From Arthrobacter sp. (GTDB taxonomy: Bacteria; Actinomycetota; Actinomycetes; Actinomycetales; Micrococcaceae), in NCBI GenBank assembly GCA_031277795.1, contig JAITLQ010000015.1, positions 279,667 to 343,666 of the forward strand: DNA of 64,000 bases, written 5' to 3'. A model generated the notes under the pieces. The model was not told the DNA's origin, made no database searches, and saw only the letters and a program-made list of their open reading frames with translations. The translations under genes and the position numbers were made by a program. Shown here piece by piece: positions 8,216 to 16,691 of this stretch; position 1 is the stretch's first letter, and every line of letters begins with the position of its first letter.

Positions 8216-9636
8216 GCCTGCCCGGGATCGGCCCCGGCACCTCCCCGCTGCCCGTGCTCCCCCGCTCCGGGGGTGCCGTGGGCACCCTCGAGGCGCCCGA
8301 CGTCGTGCTGACGCGGTGCCGCTGGGCCCGCCTCGCGCATCCCGGGCGGCGCACCTCTCGCGCCATCCCCGTGGCGCCGGCGGAGCCCGGCACGCTCGAG
8401 GAGGCGGTGCTCTTCCCCCAAGGCCCGGGCGGCATGGACTGGCTGCTGGGCCCGGGCGCCGCCGAGCTGGGGCAGGACGACGACGCCTTCCAGGTCACCG
8501 TGGCCGCGCCGGCCGGCGCCGCCGGCGCCCCGTTGCTGATCTTCCTGCCGGGCGGCGGCTTCGTCTCGGGCGGCGCCTCGCTTCCGGTGTACGACGCCGT
8601 GGCGCTCGCGCGTGCCACGGGTTGCGTGGTCATGGTGCCCGGCTATCGCCTGGGAGCGCACGGCGCGCTGGGGCGCGCCAAGGACGGCACGCCGCTGCTC
8701 GTCGACGATGTGCTGCGGGCCGTGGCCTGGTGCCTCGAGCACGCGGAGCACTTTGGTGGCTCGCGCGCCGACGTCACGCTGGCCGGGCAGTCGGCCGGGG
8801 CGTGGTGCGCCCTCGTGGCGGCGCAGGATCCGGCGCTCGCCCCGTGCATCACGCGGCTGGCGCTGTACTCGCTGCCATTCCAGCCCCCGCCGGGGCAGGA
8901 GGGGCGGGCCGAGCGCCAGGGCGTCGTGGACGCGGCGCTGGCCGGGCGCTCCTTCGACGAGCTCTCCGCAGCCGAAGCCGTCGAGGTCTCCGGCGCGCTC
9001 AATCGCGCGTGGGCCGGCCGCGGGCTCGGCGTGCAGCCGCCCTCCGGCGGGCGGCTTCCGCTCGACCTGCTGGAGTACGAATCCCTGCTGCCGCGCCTGC
9101 GGGTGCGCGAGGTGCTGCTGGCCCACACGCGGGACGAGGCGCGCGGGATGATCCCGCCCGTGGCGGCGGACGGCTTCCCCGCGCCGGCGGCCGAGGGTTA
9201 CGAGCGTTCGCACTTCGGGGCGGTTCCCGCCGCGGGGGAGCGCTCGCCGTGGCGGCGCATGACCGAGGCCATGACCGAGCACGAATTTGCCGGCTTCTCC
9301 CGCGAGCTCGGGGCCGCCTTGGCGGCCGCCGGGGTGGCCGTGCGCCGCACGCGCTGGGATGTCGAGTGCTCCGCGCCCGGAGCGGGGGCGGCCCACAACA
9401 CCGACCTGCCCGCGCTGTTCGGCGCCGACGGCGCGCGGGGGAGCCGCCTGCTTCCCGCCGAGGCCGGGGGCTTCGCCGGGGTCTCCGCGCGCTGGCGCGC
9501 GCCGCTGCTTGCGGCGCTGGCCGGAACGCTGGAGCCCACGGACCCCGGCACGGTCGTGGCCGTGGGGCCGGGCGGGGACGCCGTGGTGGCCGACGCCGGG
9601 GAGTACGCCGGCGCTGTTCGCGGGGTGCAGGCATGA
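8212..9636 (+). CDS. Type-B carboxylesterase-like alpha/beta hydrolase
   Basis: A 474-residue serine hydrolase. The oxyanion loop PGGGFVSGG (about residues 112-120), nucleophile elbow GQSAG (Ser about 194) and the late AHNTDLPALFG (His about 394) are the pattern of the type-B carboxylesterase family, whose His lies in G-x-x-H-x-x-D-L-P. The GTG start at 8212 overlaps the monooxygenase stop (GTGA), so translation is coupled. The obvious role is hydrolysis of the aryl or alkyl ester produced by the Baeyer-Villiger enzyme. It is not similar to the short HapD-type esterases, so the pairing would be an independent recruitment (inference). Confidence 0.85.
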   Translation: MSLPGIGPGTSPLPVLPRSGGAVGTLEAPDVVLTRCRWARLAHPGRRTSRAIPVAPAEPGTLEEAVLFPQGPGGMDWLLGPGAAELGQDDDAFQVTVAAPAGAAGAPLLIFLPGGGFVSGGASLPVYDAVALARATGCVVMVPGYRLGAHGALGRAKDGTPLLVDDVLRAVAWCLEHAEHFGGSRADVTLAGQSAGAWCALVAAQDPALAPCITRLALYSLPFQPPPGQEGRAERQGVVDAALAGRSFDELSAAEAVEVSGALNRAWAGRGLGVQPPSGGRLPLDLLEYESLLPRLRVREVLLAHTRDEARGMIPPVAADGFPAPAAEGYERSHFGAVPAAGERSPWRRMTEAMTEHEFAGFSRELGAALAAAGVAVRRTRWDVECSAPGAGAAHNTDLPALFGADGARGSRLLPAEAGGFAGVSARWRAPLLAALAGTLEPTDPGTVVAVGPGGDAVVADAGEYAGAVRGVQA

Positions 9637-10931
9637 GCGGGGTCGCGAGCGGGGCGGCGACCGGGGCGGCAGCGACGGGTGTGGCCGCTGCGGCTTTCCC
9701 TGCGGCCGGGGCCGCCGGGTCCCTGGAATCCTCGGCGCCGACGGCGGCGATCGAGGCGCTCGAGGCCGCGCGCTGCGCGTGGCTCGTGTCGCCGCGGGCC
9801 GAGGACTTCGACGCCCTCTTCGACCCCGGGCTGCGCTTCGAACACTCGACGGGACGGGTGGACAGCGCCGAGAGCTTCAAGGAGTTTGTCCTCAGCGGCG
9901 CGGTGGACTATCGCGCCGTGCGCCACGAGCTGCTGTGCCTGGGCGGCGACCCCGAGACGGGGGCGGTGCGCGCCGAGGGCGTGCTGAGCACCGAGTTGTT
10001 CAAAGCCGGCGAGCTCAAGCGCCTGCGCTCCACCACTGAGGCCGAGTTTGCGCTGGGTCCAGACGGCTGGCGGCTGCGCTCGCTCACCTGCACGGCCGTG
10101 CCGGCCGAACCCGCCAGACCGGCCCGGTCGGCAACGGAACCGGACACGGCGGCGCACGCCGCCCCAGCGGCTGCCAACCCCGCGCCGGCTGAGCCGGGCG
10201 ACGCACGCCGGCCCCCGCCGTCGGGCAGGAGAAGTCCCATGGCTAGGACCGGCAAGCGCGCCCTCGATGCGCTGCGCGAGCTCATCCTGGGCGGGCATTT
10301 CCACCCGGGCGCCCGCCTGCAACCCGGGCAGATCTCCGAGCTGCTGGAGACGAGCACCACGGTGGTGCGCGAGTCGCTGACCAAGCTCGTGGCCGAGGGC
10401 CTCGTGACCCAGCGGCCGCAGCGCGGCTTCACGGTGCGCGAGCTCAACGCGCGCGAGCTCGAGGACGTCACCGAGCTGCGCTGCGCCGTAGAGGTGCTGG
10501 GCGCCCGGCTCGCGATCGAGCGCGGGGACCTCGCGTGGGAGGCCGGGCTGATCGCGGCCCATCATCGGCTGGCGCGGACCGCCCGCCGTCGCGAGGACGG
10601 CGAGCTGAGCTCCGAGTGGGAGGACGCGCACCGCGCCTTCCACCGCGTGCTCATCGACGGCGCGGAGTGCCGCCCCGTGAGCGAGCATTCCGAGGCGCTC
10701 GCCCGGACCACGCAGCTCTACCTGCGCTGGGCCGCGGCCTCGCCCGCCGCCGGCGTGCGCGACGTCGAGGCGGAGCACAAGGAACTGCTCGACGCCGCGT
10801 TGGCCAGGGACGCCGGGCGCCTCGCCGAGGCGCTGCACGCCCACTTCCACCGCACGGCCGAGGTGGTCCTGCGCGCCGGCATCGTGGCGGCGCCGGAGTC
10901 CGCGGTGTCTTCGGCGCGCCCCCGAGCTTGA
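9633..10931 (+). CDS. NTF2-like domain fused in frame to a GntR/FCD regulator
   Basis: One uninterrupted frame of 433 codons starts at the ATG overlapping the esterase stop (ATGA). Residues about 30-165 look like an NTF2/SnaoL-type small alpha+beta domain (AARCAWLVSPRAEDFDALFD, then GVLSTELF and LRSTTEAEFAL). Residues about 168-202 are a Pro/Ala-rich linker. Residues 203-433 are a complete GntR regulator, 230 residues, similar throughout to the GntR protein at 5341-6036. The second part has its own ATG (10239) with AGGAGA seven bases upstream, so it may also be made alone. The linker DNA contains the CCCGCCGTCGGGC motif otherwise seen in intergenic gaps, which suggests two former genes joined by loss of a stop codon. 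The NTF2-like part may bind a pathway intermediate. Confidence 0.75.
   Translation: MSGVASGAATGAAATGVAAAAFPAAGAAGSLESSAPTAAIEALEAARCAWLVSPRAEDFDALFDPGLRFEHSTGRVDSAESFKEFVLSGAVDYRAVRHELLCLGGDPETGAVRAEGVLSTELFKAGELKRLRSTTEAEFALGPDGWRLRSLTCTAVPAEPARPARSATEPDTAAHAAPAAANPAPAEPGDARRPPPSGRRSPMARTGKRALDALRELILGGHFHPGARLQPGQISELLETSTTVVRESLTKLVAEGLVTQRPQRGFTVRELNARELEDVTELRCAVEVLGARLAIERGDLAWEAGLIAAHHRLARTARRREDGELSSEWEDAHRAFHRVLIDGAECRPVSEHSEALARTTQLYLRWAAASPAAGVRDVEAEHKELLDAALARDAGRLAEALHAHFHRTAEVVLRAGIVAAPESAVSSARPRA
10229..10241 (+). promoter_or_regulatory. Internal ribosome binding site and ATG for the GntR part
   Basis: AGGAGA followed by AGTCCC-type spacing and ATG at 10239 opens MARTGKRALDALRELIL, the normal start of an FCD-type GntR protein. 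From here the product would be 230 residues, the same size as its paralogue at 5341-6036. Confidence 0.55.
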
Positions 10932-11067
10932 AACTGCCTGATCGCTTCAGAACTGCCGCAAGCTTCCGGCCGTTGTGAAGCGATCCGGCAGTTCGGCGGG
11001 CTTGGGGCGCACGAGGAGGGGCCACCCGGGACATCCATGACGGTCCCGGGCGGTCCCTCCTCGTGCC
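10932..11067. terminator. Two large hairpins in a convergent gap
   Basis: Between the GntR (+) and efflux pump (-) 3' ends lie two unrelated stem-loops. In the first, 10932-10949 pairs with 10976-10993 with one G-T wobble, closing GATCGCTTCA against TGAAGCGATC. In the second, GCACGAGGAGGG (11009-11020) pairs with CCCTCCTCGTGC (11055-11066), with an inner CCCGGGAC/GTCCCGGG helix. Both could terminate transcription in either direction. Nothing else is seen up to 11141. Confidence 0.65.
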
Positions 11068-11141
11068 TTGAGGCGAGGTTCGTGCTTTGGGGCCGGAACT
11101 CCACGCTTCAAAGCGCTTGACCGGCCTCACAGCGCGACGGG

Positions 11142-12719
11142 TCAGCGGCGCGCGTCCTCCTCGATGCGCGCGAGTGCGTCTTGACCCAGGGCGCCTGCGG
11201 CCTCGACGTCGGCCGCGGCCTCGGAGGGGTCCAGGCGCGGCTCAGACGCGGCACCCGCCTGGACTGCGGCCTGGCCGGCCCCCTTGCCGCCCGCCGGCGC
11301 CGCGACCGAACCGGGCCCCGAGGTGGGCCGGATGAGGCACGCCGTCGCGATGGCCACGAGGCAGAGCACGCCGGCGATGGCAAAGGCCAGGCGGGCACCG
11401 GCGAGCTCGGCGGCCGGACCGGCCTCGGCGGCGCGGCTGGCGCCGAAGGTCATCGAGGCCACGAGGATCGCCGTGCCGGCCGCGCCGGCCAACTGCTGGA
11501 AGGTGTTCATGATCGCGGAGCCGTGGCCGTACAGGCGGTGGGGCAGGGACGAGAGCGCGGTGGTCTGCAGCGAGGTCAGTACGCACACCATTCCTGCGCC
11601 GTAGAGCGTGTTGAAGAGCAGCACGTACCAGACGGGCGTGCCCGTGCCGATGACCGCCAGGGCCAGCATCGACGCGGCCATGACGATGGTGCCCGGCAGG
11701 ATCAACGGACGCGGGCCGACGCGGTCGTAGAGGCGCCCCACGAACGGCGCGAGCACGGCCTGGATGAGGCCGGCGGGCAGGAGGACGAGACCCACGGCCA
11801 CGGAGGAGAGCCCCATGCCCTGCTGCAGCACCATCGAGAGCATCACCACGGAGCCGAGCAGCAGGCCGAACGTGATGGCCACGGTGGCCACGGAGAGGCG
11901 GAAGGCCTTGACGGAGAAGGGGCGCAGGTCGAGCAGCGCGGCGTCGCGGGTGGCCAGCGAGCGCTGGCGGGCCACGAAGCAGGCCAGGCCGAGCACGCCC
12001 ACCACGAGCGACACGACGGCGGGAATCCAGGACCCGGTCAGCGCCGTCTCGGCCGCGGCCAGCGCGTACACGACGCCGCCGAAGCCGAGGGCCGAGAGCA
12101 CCACGGAGAGCGCGTCGAAGGGGGCACGGCGCGTCTGGCCGCCCTTGGCCAGGACCGTGAGGCCGCAGCCGAGCGTCAGCACGGCGACGACCACCATGAT
12201 CCAGAAGATGCAACGCCAGCCGAAGGCGCCCAGGATGATGCCGGAGAGCAGTGGGCCCACGGCCGGGGCGCACGCGATGACGATGGAGTTCATGCCCATC
12301 ATGGCGCCGCGGCGGGCCGGGGGAACGGTGCTGAGCGTGGTGGTCATGAGCAGCGGCATGATGATGGCCGTGCCGCCTGCCTGGATGACGCGGGCGGCCA
12401 GCATGACCCCGAAGCCCGGGGCGAGGGCGGCGACAAGCGAACCCACCAGGAAGAGGCCGAGGGCGCTGAGGAAGAGCCCGCGGGTGGTGAAGCGCTGCAG
12501 CAGGAAGCCGGTCATGGGGATGACCACGGCCATGGTGAGCATGAAGCCGGTGGAGAGCCACTGGATGGCGGTGGCGTCGACCGAGAAGTCGATCATGAGC
12601 TGCGGCAGCGCCACGGCCAGGACCGTCTCGTTGAGGATCATGACAAAGGCGCTGACCGCGAGGACGGCGATGGTCTTGGCGACTCCGGGGGGAAGCTTGT
12701 TCGCGGCTGCTTGGCTCAA
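11142..12719 (-). CDS. DHA2-family (EmrB/QacA-type) multidrug efflux MFS transporter
   Basis: A 525-residue, roughly 14-helix proton antiporter. Helix 1 carries LNETVLAVALPQLM, the DHA2 motif corresponding to D1 (N-E-T-V-L-x-V-A-L-P). The loop after helix 4 and motif C (APAVGPLLSGIIL) in helix 5 identify it as an exporter. The start is TTG at 12719; no better ATG lies close by and the N-terminus MSQAAANK reads directly into helix 1. The C-terminal tail is Ala/Gly-rich and acidic. It is divergent from a TetR gene (12900), with an operator-like sequence at 12768-12782, so induction by a toxic ligand is likely. Substrate is unknown. Confidence 0.88.
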   Translation of the reverse strand: MSQAAANKLPPGVAKTIAVLAVSAFVMILNETVLAVALPQLMIDFSVDATAIQWLSTGFMLTMAVVIPMTGFLLQRFTTRGLFLSALGLFLVGSLVAALAPGFGVMLAARVIQAGGTAIIMPLLMTTTLSTVPPARRGAMMGMNSIVIACAPAVGPLLSGIILGAFGWRCIFWIMVVVAVLTLGCGLTVLAKGGQTRRAPFDALSVVLSALGFGGVVYALAAAETALTGSWIPAVVSLVVGVLGLACFVARQRSLATRDAALLDLRPFSVKAFRLSVATVAITFGLLLGSVVMLSMVLQQGMGLSSVAVGLVLLPAGLIQAVLAPFVGRLYDRVGPRPLILPGTIVMAASMLALAVIGTGTPVWYVLLFNTLYGAGMVCVLTSLQTTALSSLPHRLYGHGSAIMNTFQQLAGAAGTAILVASMTFGASRAAEAGPAAELAGARLAFAIAGVLCLVAIATACLIRPTSGPGSVAAPAGGKGAGQAAVQAGAASEPRLDPSEAAADVEAAGALGQDALARIEEDARR

Positions 12720-12767
12720 GGGGGTACCTGACTTCGGGAGGAAGGGACGGGGGACGAACCTTCATTT

Positions 12768-12782
12768 TGTCACACAGTGTCA
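12768..12782. promoter_or_regulatory. Candidate TetR operator TGTCACACAGTGTCA
   Basis: It has a central perfect palindrome ACAC-A-GTGT with partly matching flanks, lying between the divergent efflux pump and TetR starts. The first 14 bases recur exactly at 15954-15967 upstream of the osmoprotectant transporter operon. Confidence 0.5.
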
Positions 12783-12899
12783 ACTTGGCATAAGGCGACA
12801 GAAGGTGGCTTTGCTCACGCACGACGGCGCCGGCGCGGCTCCCGGCGCGGCTCCCGGCGCGGGTCTCGCCTGGGCAGCGGAGTGGGGCAGGATAGGGGC

Positions 12900-13577
12900 A
12901 TGTCCCAGCCCCCAGTGCCAGCCTCGAGCGACGCCGTCGCAGCGCCCAGCGAGGGGCTGCGCGAACGCCGACGCCGCGAGACGGCCGCCGACATCCACCG
13001 CGCGGCGCTGGCCGGTGCGGAGCGCGATGGCCTCGAGGCCTCCACGGTGGCCAAGATCGCGGAGGCGGCCGGCATCTCCCCGCGCACCTTCTTCCGCTAC
13101 TTCCCCTCCAAGGAGGCGGCGATCCTGCCCGGGCAGGGCGAGCTGGGCCGGGCCCTCGAGGCGCTCGCCGCCAGGGCACCGCTGCCCCGCCCCACCCCCA
13201 ACGCCGCCCTCGAAGCGCTGCTTGCGACGCTCGAGGAGCTGATCGCCGCCGACGAGGTGGACCACCACGAGCACCGCCGGATCGGCCTGCTGCTGGAGTC
13301 GGAGCCCGCCCTGCGCGCGCACGTCGCGAGCGAGGACGCCGAGCTCATCCGGCTGGCCGCCGAGGTGCTGATGGCGCTGGCCCCCGGGTACGACTCGGAC
13401 GAGGCGCGCTTCCAGGCCGAGCTGGCCTTCACCGCCCAGCGCATCGCGTGGCGCACATGGGATCAGCTGGGCCCCAGACCCGACTACCCCACCCCGCTGT
13501 CGCGCTGGCGCTGGGCGCTCTCGCGGCTCGCGCCCAGCGCGCGTCGGGTGGAGGAACACGCGCCCGCGACCGGGTAA
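12900..13577 (+). CDS. TetR/AcrR-family transcriptional regulator
   Basis: A 225-residue regulator. The N-terminal TetR helix-turn-helix is clear (about residues 25-70, with VAKIAEAAGISPRTFFRYFPSKE), followed by a helical ligand/dimer domain (FRYF is typical of actinobacterial members). ATG 12900 is chosen, with AGGATAGG just upstream. An in-frame extension back to 12777 would encode a low-complexity Arg/Gly/Ser stretch from a small GGCGCGGCTCCC direct repeat and overlap the operator. It most likely represses the divergent DHA2 pump. Confidence 0.88.
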   Translation: MSQPPVPASSDAVAAPSEGLRERRRRETAADIHRAALAGAERDGLEASTVAKIAEAAGISPRTFFRYFPSKEAAILPGQGELGRALEALAARAPLPRPTPNAALEALLATLEELIAADEVDHHEHRRIGLLLESEPALRAHVASEDAELIRLAAEVLMALAPGYDSDEARFQAELAFTAQRIAWRTWDQLGPRPDYPTPLSRWRWALSRLAPSARRVEEHAPATG

Positions 13578-13602
13578 GTTGGTGCGGAACCCGGGAGGAT
13601 CA

Positions 13603-14649
13603 ATGTCGACCTATAGTTTCATCGCGTGCCGCGCGGAGGGGACCATCGAGGTCCACGCGCTGGACACCGAGCACGGCACGCTGCGACGCCTGAGCGTGGT
13701 GGGCGGCGTCGAGGGTGTCAACACGCTCGCCTTCGACCATGAGCGCGCCATTCTCTACGCCGGCCGCGCCACGCAGACGCCGCTGCTGAGCGTTTTCACC
13801 GTGGTCGCCGGCGGCCGCCTCGAGCACCGGGGCGACTACGAGCTGCCGCATTCCCTCGCCTTCCTGGCCTTCGACACCGACGCGCTGCTCGTGGCCAGCT
13901 ATCACGATTCGGCCCTCTCCCGGATCCCGGTGAATGCCGACGGACTGCCGTGCACCGAGCAGCCCACCTTCACCGACTGGGACGCCGGCAAGAACATCCA
14001 CGCCGTCGCCGCGACGCGCGACGGCGCCCACGTGTACGCCACCGCGCTGGGCTCCGACGCGATCGTTGGGTACCGCCGTGGCAGCGGGGAGGAGCCAGCC
14101 CTCGTTCGGCTGCCCGCCACCGCCGTGGAGCCGGCTGGCGCCGGCCCGCGTCACCTCGTGATCTCCTCGGACGGCAGCCGCGTCACGGTCGTGACCGAGA
14201 TGACGGGCGAGGTCATCACCTTCGCCCGCGACGCCGCGAGCGGCGCGCTCACGCGGGTGGGTCAGGTCAGCATCGTGGCGCCCGACGACGATTTGGTCAC
14301 CGGCGTCGCCCGGGTCCCGGGCGGCGCGGCCGTGCCTGAACGCCCCATCTGGGCGGCCGAGCTGCGCCAGGCGCGCTCGGGAGCGCTGTGGCTCACCACT
14401 GAACGCACCACCTCCACGCTCACGATCGTGCGGGCAGGGGATGCCCCGCGCGTCCTGGCGAGCACGTCCACCGAGGAGCGCCCGCGCGCCGCGGCCGTGG
14501 CGCCCTCCGGCGACCTCGTCCTGGTGGGCGGCGAGACCTCGGGGGGCGTGAGCGTGTATCGCGTGAGCGAGGCGGGGGAGCCGGAACTCACCCAGCGCAT
14601 CGAGACCGGCGGAAACCCCGCCTGGTTCGCCTTCCAGCGCGTGGACTGA
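13603..14649 (+). CDS. Lactonase family beta-propeller protein (6-phosphogluconolactonase YbhE type)
   Basis: A 348-residue protein of the seven-bladed beta-propeller lactonase family. The late GPRHLVISSDGSRV segment and repeated D-G-x-x-V-Y/A-type blade strands (for example RDGAHVYATALGSDAI) are typical, and length fits (330-390). GGGAGGA lies five bases before the ATG at 13603. It may hydrolyse 6-phosphogluconolactone in the oxidative pentose phosphate route or act on another lactone; this family is often annotated beyond its evidence. It follows the TetR gene by 25 bases and could be co-transcribed with it. Confidence 0.8.
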   Translation: MSTYSFIACRAEGTIEVHALDTEHGTLRRLSVVGGVEGVNTLAFDHERAILYAGRATQTPLLSVFTVVAGGRLEHRGDYELPHSLAFLAFDTDALLVASYHDSALSRIPVNADGLPCTEQPTFTDWDAGKNIHAVAATRDGAHVYATALGSDAIVGYRRGSGEEPALVRLPATAVEPAGAGPRHLVISSDGSRVTVVTEMTGEVITFARDAASGALTRVGQVSIVAPDDDLVTGVARVPGGAAVPERPIWAAELRQARSGALWLTTERTTSTLTIVRAGDAPRVLASTSTEERPRAAAVAPSGDLVLVGGETSGGVSVYRVSEAGEPELTQRIETGGNPAWFAFQRVD

Positions 14650-14684
14650 GCACCGCACGGGCTCGCCCCGTCCAAGCAGTGAAA

Positions 14685-14724
14685 ACGCCAACGGCGCCGC
14701 CCCTCGGGGCGGCGCCGTTGGCGT
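14685..14724. terminator. Bidirectional hairpin terminator
   Basis: 18-bp perfect arms around CTCG, preceded on the left by AAAA. It sits between the convergent lactonase and DUF805 genes and serves both. Confidence 0.85.
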
Positions 14725-14752
14725 GAGGACCCGGGTGGGGCCGAGGCGTGAC

Positions 14753-15760
14753 TCAGTAACTCTTGTAGGCGGGGGCCGGGTCGAAGCGGCGGCCCTCCGG
14801 CTTGGACTCGAGCGCGCAGAGCACGATGACCACGATGCCGCCGATGCCGGTGAGGCTCAGCAGCATCAGCAGGCCGGAGAAGTTCGCGTCGTGCAGTCGG
14901 CGCCAGTACAGGCCGAGCATGGGCAGCAAGAGGCCCAAGCTGATCAGGCCCATGAGCGTGCCGCCAATGCCCATGAGGGCGAGGGCGCCGCCGGCATTGG
15001 CCGCGACGGCCTCGCCGTCGATGCGGCCGTACGCGTCGGAGTTCGCGAGCGCCGCGGCCGCGACCTGGCCGACGCCGATGTAGTAGAGGATGACGGGGAT
15101 GAGCTGGAGCAGCGCGGCGCCCAGGACCACCCACCAGAACTCGGAACGGGACGCGCGCCCGTTGAAGTTCACGTAGTTCTTGAAGAAGCGCTTGATCGCC
15201 TGGCCGAAGGTGGCCCCGTACAGCGGGCGCGTCAGGTCCTCCGGGTTCGTGGCGCCGTCGAGCCCGCCGACGCCCGCGGGCACGGCGTAGTTGACGGCAT
15301 ACCCGCCCTGGCCGGCCGGTGCGCCAGGCGCGGCGTAGCCGCCGGCGGCACCGTAGCCCGGCGCCGCCGCCTGCGGCTGGGCCCAGCCGGCGTTCGGCTG
15401 CGCCGCGGCCGCCGGCTGATCCCAGGTCGGGGTCCCCGGCGCGGAGGGCGCCGCGGAGCCGGCGGGCTGAGCCCCCCAGCCCTGCTGCTGCGCCGGCTGC
15501 GCCGGCTGCGCCGGCCAGGCGCCGGGGGCGTTCGGGTCGGCGGCCGGCGGCTGGGCCTGGCCAGCGGGCTGGCCCCAGGCCGGCTGTCCGGCGGCCGGGG
15601 CGGAGTAGCCGCTGGGCTGGCCCCAGGCCTGGGCCTGCGGCTCGGGCTGCGCCGCGCCCTGCGCGCCCTGCTGCTCGGCCGGAGTGGCGGGACGCCCCCA
15701 AGCACCGGGCTGCGGCTCGGAGCCGGGCTGGCCCTGGCTCTCGTTCGGTGTGTTGCTCAT
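14753..15760 (-). CDS. DUF805 membrane protein with long Pro/Ala/Gln-rich N-terminus
   Basis: A 335-residue protein. The first 170 or so residues are low-complexity, rich in Pro, Ala, Gln, Gly and Trp (repeats such as AWGQP, GWAQP, GWGAQP). The C-terminal part starts with the DUF805 signature FKNYVNFNGRASRSEFWWVVL and continues through about four membrane helices, ending LGLYWRRLHDANFSG and LALES-type tail. ATG 15760 has AGGGG upstream. DUF805 proteins are small inner-membrane proteins of unknown function; the disordered cytoplasmic tail is common in actinobacteria and may bind partner proteins. It appears to be a single-gene unit. Confidence 0.85.
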   Translation of the reverse strand: MSNTPNESQGQPGSEPQPGAWGRPATPAEQQGAQGAAQPEPQAQAWGQPSGYSAPAAGQPAWGQPAGQAQPPAADPNAPGAWPAQPAQPAQQQGWGAQPAGSAAPSAPGTPTWDQPAAAAQPNAGWAQPQAAAPGYGAAGGYAAPGAPAGQGGYAVNYAVPAGVGGLDGATNPEDLTRPLYGATFGQAIKRFFKNYVNFNGRASRSEFWWVVLGAALLQLIPVILYYIGVGQVAAAALANSDAYGRIDGEAVAANAGGALALMGIGGTLMGLISLGLLLPMLGLYWRRLHDANFSGLLMLLSLTGIGGIVVIVLCALESKPEGRRFDPAPAYKSY

Positions 15761-15953
15761 GTTTTCCCCTGCGATCGCGGGCGGCCCGGTGCGAGTGCTT
15801 GCCGGACCGCGTGGTGGCGGGAACGGGTCAGACCCGCCCGCACGTGTCGGTCGAGATAACGATGACATATCGGAGCGTGCTTCGCTCAGTGACGCGGTGA
15901 AACGGCCCCCGCTGGCGGCTCAAACCCGGCGCAGGAGAGGCGAGGCCCGGTCC

Positions 15954-15967
15954 TGTCACACAGTGTC
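15954..15967. promoter_or_regulatory. Second copy of TGTCACACAGTGTC
   Basis: It is identical over 14 bases to the site in the efflux/TetR gap at 12768. Here it lies 83 bases before the first gene of the osmoprotectant importer. The rest of the gap 15761-16049 shows no gene. Confidence 0.35.
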
Positions 15968-16049
15968 TGGTTAGACTGCCAAGATGCCCTCCACCGGAAA
16001 CGGTGGCGGTTGAAACGCAATACGTAACCAATGTGAAGCAGGTCTTAAT

Positions 16050-16691
16050 GTGTGGAATTTCGTCTCCGAACGCTGGGATCAAATCCTGTTCGCCGCCTAC
16101 CAGCACCTCTCGCTGGTGGTGCAGTGCCTCCTCTTGGCGACCGTGCTCGCCGTCCTCATCGCGGTCCTGACCGTCCGCATCCCCTGGCTTGCCGGCCTCG
16201 CCAACTCCGTCTCGGCCATCGGCCTGACCATCCCGTCCTTCGCCCTCATCGGGCTCATGATCTCGCCGCTCGGCTTCGGGCCCCTGCCCTCCGTGGTGGT
16301 CGTGACCTTCTTCGCCACGCTCCCCATCCTGCGCAACGCACTGGTGGGGCTCGGCGGCGTCCCGGCGGAGACCATCGAGGCCGCGCGCGGCCTCGGCATG
16401 AGTCGCCTGCGCACCCTCGCCACCGTTGAGTTGCCCATGGCGTGGCCGGTCATCATGTCCGGCATTCGCATCTCGGGGCAGATGGTCATGGGCGTCGCCG
16501 CCGTCGCGGCCTACGTCCTGGGACCCGGCCTCGGCAGCTTCATCTTTAACGGGCTGGCCCGCCTCGGCGGCGCCAACGCGCTGAACTCCGTCCTCGTGGG
16601 CGTGATCGGCGTGGTGATCCTGGCCCTGATCCTCGACCTGGCCCTTGTGGGCCTCTCCCGCCTGACGATTCGGAGGGGTATCCGTGTCTGA
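16050..16691 (+). CDS. Osmoprotectant (glycine betaine/choline) ABC transporter permease 1
   Basis: A 213-residue inner-membrane permease of the OpuCB/OsmW type. It starts MWNFVSERWDQIL, has five to six helices, and carries the EAA loop EAARGLGMSRLRTLATVELP that docks onto the ATPase. It is the first gene of a four-gene operon; the next gene starts eight bases inside it. Family members are short (200-230 residues), as here. Together with the second permease it forms the channel for quaternary amines such as glycine betaine, proline betaine or carnitine. Confidence 0.9.
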   Translation: MWNFVSERWDQILFAAYQHLSLVVQCLLLATVLAVLIAVLTVRIPWLAGLANSVSAIGLTIPSFALIGLMISPLGFGPLPSVVVVTFFATLPILRNALVGLGGVPAETIEAARGLGMSRLRTLATVELPMAWPVIMSGIRISGQMVMGVAAVAAYVLGPGLGSFIFNGLARLGGANALNSVLVGVIGVVILALILDLALVGLSRLTIRRGIRV

